From assembly GCA_902805655.1 (NCBI GenBank), contig CADCTF010000018.1, positions 1 through 33,361 on the forward strand: a DNA stretch of 33,361 nucleotides, given 5' to 3'. The position numbers and the translations under genes were made by a program. Positions 16,235-24,257 of this stretch are shown one piece after another. Each line of letters opens with the position of its first letter. Positions within the stretch are counted from its first letter, which is position 1. The stretch is from an uncultured Acidimicrobiales bacterium (GTDB lineage Bacteria; Actinomycetota; Acidimicrobiia; Acidimicrobiales; CADCTF01). The notes beneath the pieces are model-generated. The model made no database searches, was not told the DNA's origin, and saw nothing but the letters and a program-made list of their open reading frames with translations.

Positions 16235-19200
16235 ATGCATGACGCAACAGAAGCGCTCGGGATCGCCGCCTGGGCGGCGGCGCACGGGGAGGCAACCGCA
16301 GAAGAGCTGGAGCTGCTGAGAGCAGATCCACGTGCCTGGCGGCGGGCGCTCGAACGGCTGCGCAACCAGACGGCCGACGACCTGGAAGACGTCCACGACA
16401 TCGAAGGCCCGGAGCGTGAGCAGGTCATCGCCGACTTCCAACGCTCGCTGAGCCTGGTGGAGGGCGCGCTGCTGCTCGTCTCCAGGGCTCCCGACGTGGC
16501 GGCGGCAGCACTGGTGCAGGCCGATCCGCTCGGCGAGGTGCGGCTGCAGGCGTCGTGGTCCGCCGGATCCGTCGTGGTCTGGGCGGCCGGTCCGGGCACC
16601 GCTCCGGCCGACAACGACGAGCTGTCCGACCGTCTCGAGACCATCGGTGGGCCTGCCCTCGGGTGGACCCTGCATCCGCCGGTGCTGCTCCCCACCGGAG
16701 CGCGAGCCGCCGCCCTGGCCATCCCCGTGACCGAAGCGCTCGGCTGGTTGGTGGCGGTCGGTGGCGGGCTCGGCGGCGACGGCATCGGTGCCAGCGTCAC
16801 CTGGCTCGGCCGGGTGGCCGTCGCCGGCGTGCGGCTGGTGGCCGCTGGGGCCGTCGTGCCCACCCTCCATGTGGCCAAGCGCACGGAGTCGAGAGCACTC
16901 GACCTGAAGGTGCGCTGGATACCCGCACTCGTGGACGACGGCGAGCTCGACCTGCTGGCCGCCGCCATGCCCGGGCCGGTCACCGCGCTGGCCTCGGCCG
17001 ACGCTCGCCGGCTGACCCTCGACGTGCTCGGCGCGGTGGTGCATGCGGTGGTCGCCGAAGCCGCGGGTCGCCTCGAGCTGCCGGCGCCGCCCCCGTCCAT
17101 CTCGACCGCTTCCTCCGTGGCCGAGGCCTTCATCACCCGTCTCGACGGTTCCTCCTTCTCGGCGCCGCCGGCTGTGGCCAACGAGGTCGCGAGGCGCATC
17201 GAGCGTTGGGTCAAGCCGGTCGTGAGCCCCGGACGCCCCACCCTGGTGGTCACCCTCGACCCTCCGGACAAGGGGAACGCGTGGTTCCTCAGCGTCCTCG
17301 GCAAGGGGGCGGAAGGCGGTCTGCTCCCGGTTGAGGTGGCGCTCGCCGACAGCAAGGCCACCCGGCCCATGGCCGACGAGCTCGACCGGCTCGAGCGCAT
17401 CCTCCCGGTCCTGCTGCGCCCCGGCGGTCTCCGGAGAGGCCAGGTGTACCTGAGCCAGAGCGAGGCATGGGAGCTCATGACGGTCACAGGCGCGACGCTC
17501 GAGGCCGCGGGCTTCGAGGTGCGCGTGCCGGCCCTCTCTCGACGCAAGGTGCCGCCCGGGCTGCGCCTGTTCACCGAGCCCATGGGCGAGTCGGTCGTCG
17601 GCGCGCACCAGCTGAGCGACGTGCGGTGGTCGGTCGTCTTCGACGACGTCGAGCTGACAGCCGACGAGGTGGCTCGCCTGGCCGCCGAGGCCCGTCCTCT
17701 CGTGCGCTCGCGAGGGCGATGGATCGAGCTCGACCGCGTCGACCTGAAGGAGGCGGCGGCCGCCCTGGCCGAGCGGGCGTCGACCACCAAGCTCACCGGC
17801 GCCGAGATCCTGCGCCAGGCCGTCGGGCTCGAAGGATCCGGCCTCAGCGGTGGGCTCACCGTGGAGGGAGGCGGCTGGGCCACCGACCTGCTGTCCAAGG
17901 CGCAGACGGTCTCCACCGACCCGGTGACGAGCCCGGACGGGTTCGAGGGGGAGCTCCGCAGCTACCAGGCCGAGGCTCTCGCGTGGCTCGGCTTCCTCGA
18001 CGCAGTCGGCCTGGGCGGCTGCCTGGCGCTCGACATGGGTCTGGGCAAGACCCCGACCGTGCTGGCCCATCTGGCTCGCACCACCGGTCAGGGCCCCGCC
18101 CTGGTGATCGCCCCCCCTGCGGTCGTGGGCAACTGGGCGGCCGAGGCAGCCCGGTTCACACCCGGGCTGCGGGTGATCGTTCACCACGGCGCCTCCCGAG
18201 CCTCGACCCGTCAGCTCCAGCGCGACACCGCCGAGGTGGATGTCGTCATCACCACCTACGGCACCGCCGTGCGAGACGTGGAGGCCCTGGCCGAGCTCAG
18301 CTGGGACCGGGTGGTGCTCGACGAGGCCCAGGCCATCAAGAACCCGGCGAACGAGACCTCGCAGCAGCTGCGCCGCATCCCTGCCCGTAGTCGCCTGGCG
18401 CTCACCGGCACGCCGATCGAGAACGGACTCGGCGATCTCTGGGCCATCCTCGACTACACCAACCCGAGCCTGGTCGGGTCACGCCCCGCCTTCGTCGCCC
18501 AGCTGTCGGGCGAGGGTGAAGCCGCCTTGCGGGCGCTCAACGGCATCCTCGTCTTCCGGCGCACCAAGAGCGAGCCGGAGGTCGCAGCCGAGCTGCCCGA
18601 CCGGATCGACGAGCTCAGCCGCTGCACGATGACGTCCGAGCAGATCGGGCTCTACCAGGCGGTGCTCGACGGGCTGGTGGCGGACACCAGCGGGGACGGT
18701 CCGGCGGGCGAACCGAAGCAGGGGGCGATCCTGGCCGCGATCACCGCGCTCAAGCAGATCTGCAACCACCCGGCGGCGTACCAGTCCGACGACCGACCTC
18801 TCGCCGGTCGTTCGGGCAAGCTGGCCCGCCTCGAGGAGATCGTCGCCTCGGTGTACGCCGCCGGTGAGCGCATCCTCGTCTTCACCCACTTCGCGGAGTG
18901 GGGCAAGCGCCTGGCCGACCACCTCACCGAGGTGACCGGGGTGCCGATGGGTTGCTACCACGGCGGTCTGAGCCGCGGAGCTCGCGACCGGATGGTCGCC
19001 GAGTTCCAGCAGGGCACCGGGCCCGGCGGCCTCGTCCTGTCCCTGAAGGCCGGCGGTACGGGCCTCAACCTCACCGCAGCCAGCCACGTGGTGCTCTACG
19101 ACCGCTGGTGGAACCCCGCAGTGGAGGACCAGGCCCGCGACCGCGCCTGGCGCATCGGCCAGACGCGCACAGTCGTCTCGCATCGATTGGTGTGTCCGGG

Positions 19201-19360
19201 CACGGTGGACGAACGGGTCGAAGAGGTGGTGGCCGGCAAGCGCCACGTGGCCGACCTGGTGCTGCCGAAGTCGAGCTCGCTGTCCGACCTCGACGCCGGG
19301 CAGCTGCGAATCGCGCTCGGGCTGCGGCCAGACACCCTGCTCACCGAGGAGAACGCATGA
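16235..19360 (+). CDS. SNF2-family DEAD/H ATPase (HepA-like)
   Basis: 1041 residues. The N-terminal about 400 residues are poorly conserved; about 420-570 corresponds to the bacterial SNF2-associated domain (SNF2_assoc), ending LTGAEILRQAVG. The motor spans about 575-1015: Walker A DMGLGKT (about 600-606), DEAQAIKN (about 696), LTGTPIENGLGDLW, then the second lobe with GGTGLNLTAASHVVLYDRWW and the arginine finger region RAWRIGQTR (about 970). These ATPases move along DNA or remodel DNA-protein complexes; cellular roles in Actinobacteria are poorly known. ATG 16235 is used because the conserved N-terminus begins there; GGAG lies about 16 bases upstream. The stop overlaps the start of the following gene. 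Confidence 0.92.
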   Translation: MHDATEALGIAAWAAAHGEATAEELELLRADPRAWRRALERLRNQTADDLEDVHDIEGPEREQVIADFQRSLSLVEGALLLVSRAPDVAAAALVQADPLGEVRLQASWSAGSVVVWAAGPGTAPADNDELSDRLETIGGPALGWTLHPPVLLPTGARAAALAIPVTEALGWLVAVGGGLGGDGIGASVTWLGRVAVAGVRLVAAGAVVPTLHVAKRTESRALDLKVRWIPALVDDGELDLLAAAMPGPVTALASADARRLTLDVLGAVVHAVVAEAAGRLELPAPPPSISTASSVAEAFITRLDGSSFSAPPAVANEVARRIERWVKPVVSPGRPTLVVTLDPPDKGNAWFLSVLGKGAEGGLLPVEVALADSKATRPMADELDRLERILPVLLRPGGLRRGQVYLSQSEAWELMTVTGATLEAAGFEVRVPALSRRKVPPGLRLFTEPMGESVVGAHQLSDVRWSVVFDDVELTADEVARLAAEARPLVRSRGRWIELDRVDLKEAAAALAERASTTKLTGAEILRQAVGLEGSGLSGGLTVEGGGWATDLLSKAQTVSTDPVTSPDGFEGELRSYQAEALAWLGFLDAVGLGGCLALDMGLGKTPTVLAHLARTTGQGPALVIAPPAVVGNWAAEAARFTPGLRVIVHHGASRASTRQLQRDTAEVDVVITTYGTAVRDVEALAELSWDRVVLDEAQAIKNPANETSQQLRRIPARSRLALTGTPIENGLGDLWAILDYTNPSLVGSRPAFVAQLSGEGEAALRALNGILVFRRTKSEPEVAAELPDRIDELSRCTMTSEQIGLYQAVLDGLVADTSGDGPAGEPKQGAILAAITALKQICNHPAAYQSDDRPLAGRSGKLARLEEIVASVYAAGERILVFTHFAEWGKRLADHLTEVTGVPMGCYHGGLSRGARDRMVAEFQQGTGPGGLVLSLKAGGTGLNLTAASHVVLYDRWWNPAVEDQARDRAWRIGQTRTVVSHRLVCPGTVDERVEEVVAGKRHVADLVLPKSSSLSDLDAGQLRIALGLRPDTLLTEENA

Positions 19361-19635
19361 GCTCTCGCCGACGGAAGCCCCAGAACCGGGGACGGCAGCC
19401 CCAGGTCGCGGGCCGGCTGGACCTCTGGCGACCCGTACCCGAGCTGCCTCCCACGAAGCCCATCGTGCCGTCGACCGAGCCCGCCGCGATGCTGCGCTCT
19501 CTCGGCGACCCCCCGTTGCAGGGTCAGGGCGCCGTGGCCGAGCACTACCTGGCGGCGGTGATCGAGCGGGCCTCCGGCCTGGCGACCGCGTTGGCTGCGA
19601 CCGCGGACCTGCTGGGTCAGCCCTCGTCCGACTGA
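19357..19635 (+). CDS. Small protein coupled to SNF2 ATPase, resembles tail of SWIM zinc-finger partners
   Basis: 92 residues, start ATG overlapping the SNF2 stop (ATGA), so it is translationally coupled. The first 20 residues are Arg/Gln-rich (RRRKPQNRGRQPQ). The remainder, DLWRPVPELPPTKP then AAMLRSLGDPPLQGQGAVAE and a terminal helix, resembles from memory the C-terminal tail of SWIM zinc-finger proteins encoded after SNF2 genes in many Actinobacteria. The SWIM CxCx(n)CxH motif itself is missing. It is either a minimal partner or a remnant. Its last 19 bases overlap the convergent DUF1361 gene. Confidence 0.7.
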   Translation: MSSRRRKPQNRGRQPQVAGRLDLWRPVPELPPTKPIVPSTEPAAMLRSLGDPPLQGQGAVAEHYLAAVIERASGLATALAATADLLGQPSSD

Positions 19636-20318
19636 TCGGCGCCCCGGGCCGGACGGGCAGGCGGAGGCGCGCCGACGGCGGCGTAGATCGTCAGCAGGAG
19701 CAGCCCGAAGAACAGTGCGACGGCCAGGGTGCGCCCGCTGTTGCCGAGGCGCACCACCTCGTCCGCCACGGTGCGGGGAGCCGTGAAGGCCTGCCAGCTG
19801 TTCAGCCGGGAGAACCGCCCGAGCACGACTCCGAACCCGCTGCCGAGGGTGGCGAGCACGACGACCGACCAGGCCATCGCAGCTCCTGCCGCGCGACGCA
19901 CGACACGGTGCACGGCGCGTAGCGACAGGACGGCCAGGAGGCACCCGGCCCAGGCGAAGGACACGAGGCGCGCCAGGTCGAGCCACGGGGTGGGCGAGCG
20001 GCTGTTCAAGTGGGTGATGTCGCTCACCAGGTACGGCGCGTTGGGAAGGAAGAGGAGCCAGACGACGGCGACGGCGACCATGGCGAGCACGGAGCGCCCG
20101 CCTCGCTGGCGCCGGTCATCCAGCTCCTCGAGCACCAGGGTGGCGACGAACGGCACCCAGGCGAGCGCGAGGTTCCACAGCAAGAACCGGTGGGACGGTC
20201 GCTGCCCGAGGGCGACCGGTCCGGCGATGAGCACCAGCACGGCCAGCGCGCTGGCGGCTACGGCCGGCAGCACGGACCGATCGACGCTCCACCGGACGGG
20301 CGCACTCAGCCTCGGCAT
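19617..20318 (-). CDS. DUF1361 integral membrane protein
   Basis: 233 residues with about six hydrophobic segments. The DUF1361 core WNLALAWVPFVATLVLEELD, followed by WLLFLPNAPYLVSDITHL, is distinctive (the LFxPNAPYxxTD/SD-like element). Function is unknown; the family is found singly in many bacteria. ATG 20318 has no Shine-Dalgarno but a TACCCT box 6 bases upstream. It ends inside the last codons of the SNF2-coupled gene. Confidence 0.87.
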   Translation of the reverse strand: MPRLSAPVRWSVDRSVLPAVAASALAVLVLIAGPVALGQRPSHRFLLWNLALAWVPFVATLVLEELDDRRQRGGRSVLAMVAVAVVWLLFLPNAPYLVSDITHLNSRSPTPWLDLARLVSFAWAGCLLAVLSLRAVHRVVRRAAGAAMAWSVVVLATLGSGFGVVLGRFSRLNSWQAFTAPRTVADEVVRLGNSGRTLAVALFFGLLLLTIYAAVGAPPPARPARGADQSDEG

Positions 20319-20324
20319 CGCTCA

Positions 20325-20330
20325 AGGGTA
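20325..20330 (-). promoter_or_regulatory. -10 box for a leaderless DUF1361 transcript
   Basis: TACCCT ends 6 bases before ATG 20318, matching the spacing seen upstream of 9275 and 30193. Confidence 0.5.
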
Positions 20331-20430
20331 CGGAGCGGATCGACCGGGCTGGTGGCGGGGCCAGGGCCACGTTTGCCCATTGACGGTCGGGCGAATGACA
20401 GAGAGTTCGCAAAATGCAGAGGAGCCGCCC

Positions 20431-21648
20431 ATGGGATTCAACCCGCTCGGACAGAAGGGCATCCCGATCGAGAAGCAGCTGCGCAACTGGTCGCAGCTCG
20501 CTGTTCAGCCCTACGACAAGATGGCCGTCGACCCCTACACCCGCTGCCGCATCATCGCCATGAACGGCATCGAGGTCGAGTCGATCTTCTTCTCGCACCA
20601 GTTCAACCGTCACACCGACGTGCAAGAGGTGAAGGAGAAGCTGGCCGAGTCCCGTCGGATCGAGCAGCAGCAGCAGAAGGTCATCAACTGGCTGACGCCG
20701 GGCGACGAGACGACCCTCGAGGTCACCATCGGCTACGAGCAGGTCGCCATCGACCTCACCGCCTGGCTGGCGCGGTCTGAGCCCGACCCCTACCTCAAGC
20801 AGGCCTACGACTTCGGGCTGCTGGAGGACTTCGACCACCTGTACCGCTACGCCAACCTGTACGAGCTCATCGAGGGCAAGCAGGCCGAGCAGGTGGTCAA
20901 GCAGCTCACCGAGATCACGCCTGGGCGTCCGACGGCCGAAGAGCACCGCCACCCCGTCGACGACGTGCGCCGGCACTTCGACAAGCACACGGTGGACCCG
21001 ATCTCGCGCATGCACGTGCTGACCCTGGTGGCCGCCGAGCAGCAGACGATGAACTTCTACATGACCATCGGCAACCGGTACCAGGAGCCGATCGCCCGAA
21101 CCCTGTACCAGGAGATCGGGATGATCGAGGAGCAGCACGTGACGCAGTACGAGTCGCTCCTCGACCCGGCCGAGAGCTGGTTCGAGCAGCTCGTGCACCA
21201 CGAGTACAACGAGTGCTACCTCTACCACTCGTTCATGTCGCAGGAGCCCGACGAGCGCATCAAGAAGATCTGGGCGCTGCACCTCGACATGGAGATCGAG
21301 CAGCTGCGCATCGCGGGAGAGCTGCTCAAGAAGTACGACGGACGGGAGCCGGAGGAGATCCTGCCGGCCGAGCTGCCCGAGCCGGTGCTGTTCCAGCCCA
21401 ACAAGGAGTACGTGCGCGAGGTGCTGGCCAGCCAGGTCGAGCTCACGGCCGACCGGCTCGACGTGACCCCCGACAAGCACGGCCGCTACCACGCTTACCA
21501 GGGCGCGGTGCACGGAGACGGCCCCATCCCGAGCGAAGCCGTCATCGAGCAGAACCTCGCCGCATCGGGTCGGGAGTACCGGCTCGAGACCGAGGGTCCC
21601 AACCCGGTGGAGCGGCTTCGGGAGCACCAGCCCCAGGAGGCACGATGA
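20431..21648 (+). CDS. Tandem ferritin-like protein, first of a coupled pair
   Basis: 405 residues, no named family recognised. The sequence reads as two consecutive four-helix units. Unit 1 (about 38-150) has E48/E50, E78, E103 and D133xxH136 on successive predicted helices. Unit 2 (about 188-302) has E203, E233xxH236 (IEEQHVTQYESLL), E258/E261 and E288 (LHLDMEIEQL). Glu and ExxH on helices of a bundle is the pattern of non-heme diiron ferritin-like proteins. No signal peptide, so it is cytosolic. The tail (303-405) is hydrophilic. ATG 20431 is fixed by AGAGGAG (20418-20424) at 6 bases; earlier in-frame starts lack one. The stop overlaps the next gene's start. Confidence 0.72.
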   Translation: MGFNPLGQKGIPIEKQLRNWSQLAVQPYDKMAVDPYTRCRIIAMNGIEVESIFFSHQFNRHTDVQEVKEKLAESRRIEQQQQKVINWLTPGDETTLEVTIGYEQVAIDLTAWLARSEPDPYLKQAYDFGLLEDFDHLYRYANLYELIEGKQAEQVVKQLTEITPGRPTAEEHRHPVDDVRRHFDKHTVDPISRMHVLTLVAAEQQTMNFYMTIGNRYQEPIARTLYQEIGMIEEQHVTQYESLLDPAESWFEQLVHHEYNECYLYHSFMSQEPDERIKKIWALHLDMEIEQLRIAGELLKKYDGREPEEILPAELPEPVLFQPNKEYVREVLASQVELTADRLDVTPDKHGRYHAYQGAVHGDGPIPSEAVIEQNLAASGREYRLETEGPNPVERLREHQPQEAR

Positions 21649-22349
21649 CCATGACCTCGCCCGTCACCAAGCTGACCAAGGACGTCGGCACGACGATCAA
21701 GCCGGGGCCGATGGTGGTGGCCCATCCCGACCAGGTGGTGACTGACGCCGACCTAAAGGCGATGTCGGGCACCACCGGCCTGAACGGCCCGTTCCTGGCC
21801 GACCTGCTCGGGTCGTTCGCCACCCACGAGAACATGGGCGTGAACCTGTTCCGCACCCTGCGGGCCGTCTCGGCCAACCCCATGCTGCAGACCAGCTACA
21901 CGAAGTTCGAGGCCGACGCCGTCGTCGCGGTGGAGGCCTACGAGACGCTCATCACCGCGCTCGGCGGGCGGCCCAAGTACATCAGCCCCCCCGGGCGGAT
22001 GACCGAAGGGCTCGACTCCAAGATGATCGAGTCGCTGCAGGGCTCCGGCTCCGCCGACCCGATGACCGTCGAGCTCAAGGGCGTCGAGATGGCGCTCCTC
22101 GCCGCAACCATGTGCGTGTCCAACGTCGCGCTGCTCACCCGCATCGCCGAGGGCCTCGACGAGGGTCCGGCCAAGACGGCGATGGAGACAGCCGTCACCG
22201 CCCTGTACGGGCCGGCGGAGCAGCACCTCGAGTGGGCGGCCAAGACGCAGCAGACCCTGGTGCTCACCCAGGTCAAGAGCCGGCTGGCCCAGCAGGCCGG
22301 CGCAGTGATGGAGACGGTTGCGGGCAAGATCAAGGACGTGCTGACCTGA
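21645..22349 (+). CDS. Ferritin-like helical protein, second of the pair
   Basis: 234 residues. After a 40-residue leader come four amphipathic helices with acidic/His positions: H61-E62 (FATHENMGVNLFR), E89/E97/E100 (FEADAVVAVEAYETLI), E143/E148 (VELKGVEMALLAAT) and E192/H194/E196 (GPAEQHLEWAAKT). This is the ferritin-like bundle plan, although the ligand set does not match rubrerythrin or bacterioferritin exactly. ATG 21645 overlaps the upstream stop (ATGA); ATG 21651, 10 bases from AGGAGG (21635-21640), is equally plausible. Coupling suggests a complex or fixed ratio with the first protein. Function is unknown; metal handling or oxidative stress is inference. Confidence 0.7.
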   Translation: MTMTSPVTKLTKDVGTTIKPGPMVVAHPDQVVTDADLKAMSGTTGLNGPFLADLLGSFATHENMGVNLFRTLRAVSANPMLQTSYTKFEADAVVAVEAYETLITALGGRPKYISPPGRMTEGLDSKMIESLQGSGSADPMTVELKGVEMALLAATMCVSNVALLTRIAEGLDEGPAKTAMETAVTALYGPAEQHLEWAAKTQQTLVLTQVKSRLAQQAGAVMETVAGKIKDVLT

Positions 22350-22398
22350 GCCGGTGATCGGCGGTGTCGGGCGACGCTTGGCGTCGGGCCAGAATCGG

Positions 22399-23199
22399 GT
22401 GGTGGACGACGAGCCGCTCTTCGAGCCCGATGCCGCATCGCCCGGCACCTTCATCCCCAGCCCCTACACCAGGGGGCCGTGGGATCCCGGATTGCTCCAC
22501 GGTGGTCCTGTGGGCGCACTGTTCGCAGAGCGCCTGCAGGATGCCGCCGGAGACGAGTACCAGCCGGCCCGCCTGACGGTGGAGCTGATGCGTCCGGTGC
22601 CCCTGCGGCCGATGCGGATGCGGGTCGACCGCCTTCGGGACGGTCGGCGCCTTCGCGTGACCGAAGCCTTGCTGGAGGCGGACGGGAAGGACGTGGCCCG
22701 GGCGACCCTGTTGTCCGTGAGGCCTCTGCCGCTGGACGCAACCGGGCTGAACCCACCGCTCACACCCCCTGCGAGCGGCCCCGACGCCACCGACTCGGGC
22801 GCGATCTCCCTGGGGGGAGGCGATGCCTTCGTGGGCGGCTCGATGGACTTCCGCAGGGAGCCCCAGCAAGAGCTGGGCCGCGGTGTCGCCTGGCTCCGGC
22901 TGCACCGGGACGTGTTGCCTGGCCGCGCTCCGAGCCCGCTGGCCCGCGCCGCCGCCGCGGCTGACGTCGGGAACGCGGTGTCGGCCCGATGGGGATCCAC
23001 GTCGGCGCCGATCTCGTTCGTCAACGCCGACCTGTCCGTGAGCCTGAGTCGCCTCCCCGAGGGGGAGTGGATCCGGCTCGAGGCGGAGGGTCGTTGGGAG
23101 GCCACGGGGATCGGCTGGGTGACGTCGGAGATGTCCGACGAGCGCGGTGTGGTCGGGCGGGTGAGCAACGCGCTCGTGCTCGCGCCCGACACCCGCTGA
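22399..23199 (+). CDS. Thioesterase-family protein (double hotdog, TesB-like)
   Basis: 266 residues from GTG 22399 (GTG 22402 also possible). N-terminal hotdog (about 20-120): GPWDPGLLHGGPVGALFAER is the helix-1 signature of the acyl-CoA thioesterase-like group, followed by LTVELMRPVPLRPMRMRV. The second hotdog (about 150-266) holds VNADLSVSLSRLPEGEWIRL and a GIGWVTSEMSDERGVVGRVS end. Members hydrolyse acyl-CoA or have unknown roles in lipid metabolism. It begins about 50 bases after the ferritin-like pair and could be cotranscribed; it converges on the type III PKS operon, to which it might also belong functionally. Confidence 0.83.
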   Translation: MVDDEPLFEPDAASPGTFIPSPYTRGPWDPGLLHGGPVGALFAERLQDAAGDEYQPARLTVELMRPVPLRPMRMRVDRLRDGRRLRVTEALLEADGKDVARATLLSVRPLPLDATGLNPPLTPPASGPDATDSGAISLGGGDAFVGGSMDFRREPQQELGRGVAWLRLHRDVLPGRAPSPLARAAAAADVGNAVSARWGSTSAPISFVNADLSVSLSRLPEGEWIRLEAEGRWEATGIGWVTSEMSDERGVVGRVSNALVLAPDTR

Positions 23200-23216
23200 C
23201 CGGGCGGCCGGGACCG

Positions 23217-24257
23217 TCAGCGAACCCGCAGCAGCGCCATGTAGAGCGTGAGCCCCGGGCCGAACGCCATGGCCACGATGTGCTGCCCGCGGGTAGGTGT
23301 CCGCTGCCTCACCAGCTCGTCGAGCACCACGAGGATCGTCGCGGACGAGCAGTTGCCGTGGTCACGCAGCACGTCGCGAGAGACGGTCACCGCGTCCTCG
23401 TCGAGGTCCAGCGCCTTGGCGATCGACGTGATGATCTTCGGCCCGCCGGGGTGCACCGCCCAGTGGTCGACGTCGGCGATCGTCAAACCCTGGCGGGCGA
23501 GCAGGCCACTCGTCACCCGGGCGGCGTTGGCCTCCAGCACCACGGGCACCTGCGGTGAGAGCGTCATGCGGAAGCCGAGATCGGTTACGTCCCACCGCAT
23601 CTCCTCCGCGGTGGCCGCGTCGGTGCAGGCCACGAAGTCGACCAGCTCGAGGCCCGGTGCGTCAGGAGTCACCACGATGGCGGCCGCGCCGTCGGAGAAC
23701 AGCGAGTGGGCGACGACCTGCTCGAGGTCGTCGGTGGGGGGCTGGAGGTGCAGGCTCGTGAGCTCGACGCAGAGCATCACTCCCACCTGGCCCCGGGCGA
23801 CCGCCGCGTCGGCGACCGTCGCCAGCGCAGGCAGCGCGGCGTAGCAACCCATGTGCCCCACGTTGAGGCGCTGCACCGACTCCGGCATGCCGAGGTCCCG
23901 GGCCAGCAGGATGTCGATGCCCGGGGTGGCGTAACCCGTGCACGACACCACGGTGAAGGCATCCACGTCGGCGGGGGTGAGCCCGGCGGCGGCGAGGGAG
24001 GCGTCGACCGCAGATTTCCCCAGGGGGATGGCCTCGTCGACGAAGCGCCGCATGCGCGCACCGGTGCTCGCCAAAGCCAGGCTCTCCGACCGGGGGTCGA
24101 CAGCGGCGTGGCGCGTGCGTACCCCGGAGTTGGTCCACAGCCGTGCGGCGATGCGGCTGCCGGCGTAGTGCTCCGCGAAGAACTCGTCCCAGGCGGCTCG
24201 TTGGTCGAGAGGCGGCGGGAAGGCGGTGCCGAAGGCTGAGATGGCTGCGCTCACCAC
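23217..24257 (-). CDS. Type III polyketide synthase (chalcone/stilbene synthase family)
   Basis: 346 residues, full length. The catalytic triad is present: C138 in NVGHMGCYAALPAL, H269 in WAVHPGG and N302 in HGNCSSATI; the AFGPGLTLYM loop closes the site. Bacterial type III PKSs extend an acyl-CoA starter with malonyl-CoA and cyclise it to alkylresorcinols, pyrones or related products; the starter cannot be read from sequence. GTG 24257 overlaps the end of the upstream flavoprotein gene by 7 bases (GTG 24254 also possible). It is the last gene of an operon with a prenyltransferase and a methyltransferase, so the product is probably modified further. Confidence 0.92.
   Translation of the reverse strand: MVSAAISAFGTAFPPPLDQRAAWDEFFAEHYAGSRIAARLWTNSGVRTRHAAVDPRSESLALASTGARMRRFVDEAIPLGKSAVDASLAAAGLTPADVDAFTVVSCTGYATPGIDILLARDLGMPESVQRLNVGHMGCYAALPALATVADAAVARGQVGVMLCVELTSLHLQPPTDDLEQVVAHSLFSDGAAAIVVTPDAPGLELVDFVACTDAATAEEMRWDVTDLGFRMTLSPQVPVVLEANAARVTSGLLARQGLTIADVDHWAVHPGGPKIITSIAKALDLDEDAVTVSRDVLRDHGNCSSATILVVLDELVRQRTPTRGQHIVAMAFGPGLTLYMALLRVR

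Noticed and set aside
15880-17916. Long open minus-strand frame opposite the SNF2 gene
   Set aside because: It is antisense to well-conserved SNF2 sequence, its product is low-complexity Ser/Arg/Ala/Pro, and it has no domain. Such frames are normal shadows in GC-rich DNA.
20380-20415. TTGACG followed by CAAAAT as a promoter for the ferritin-like pair
   Set aside because: The spacer would be 24 bases, too long for a sigma-70 type promoter. No better -10 was seen at 16-18 bases.
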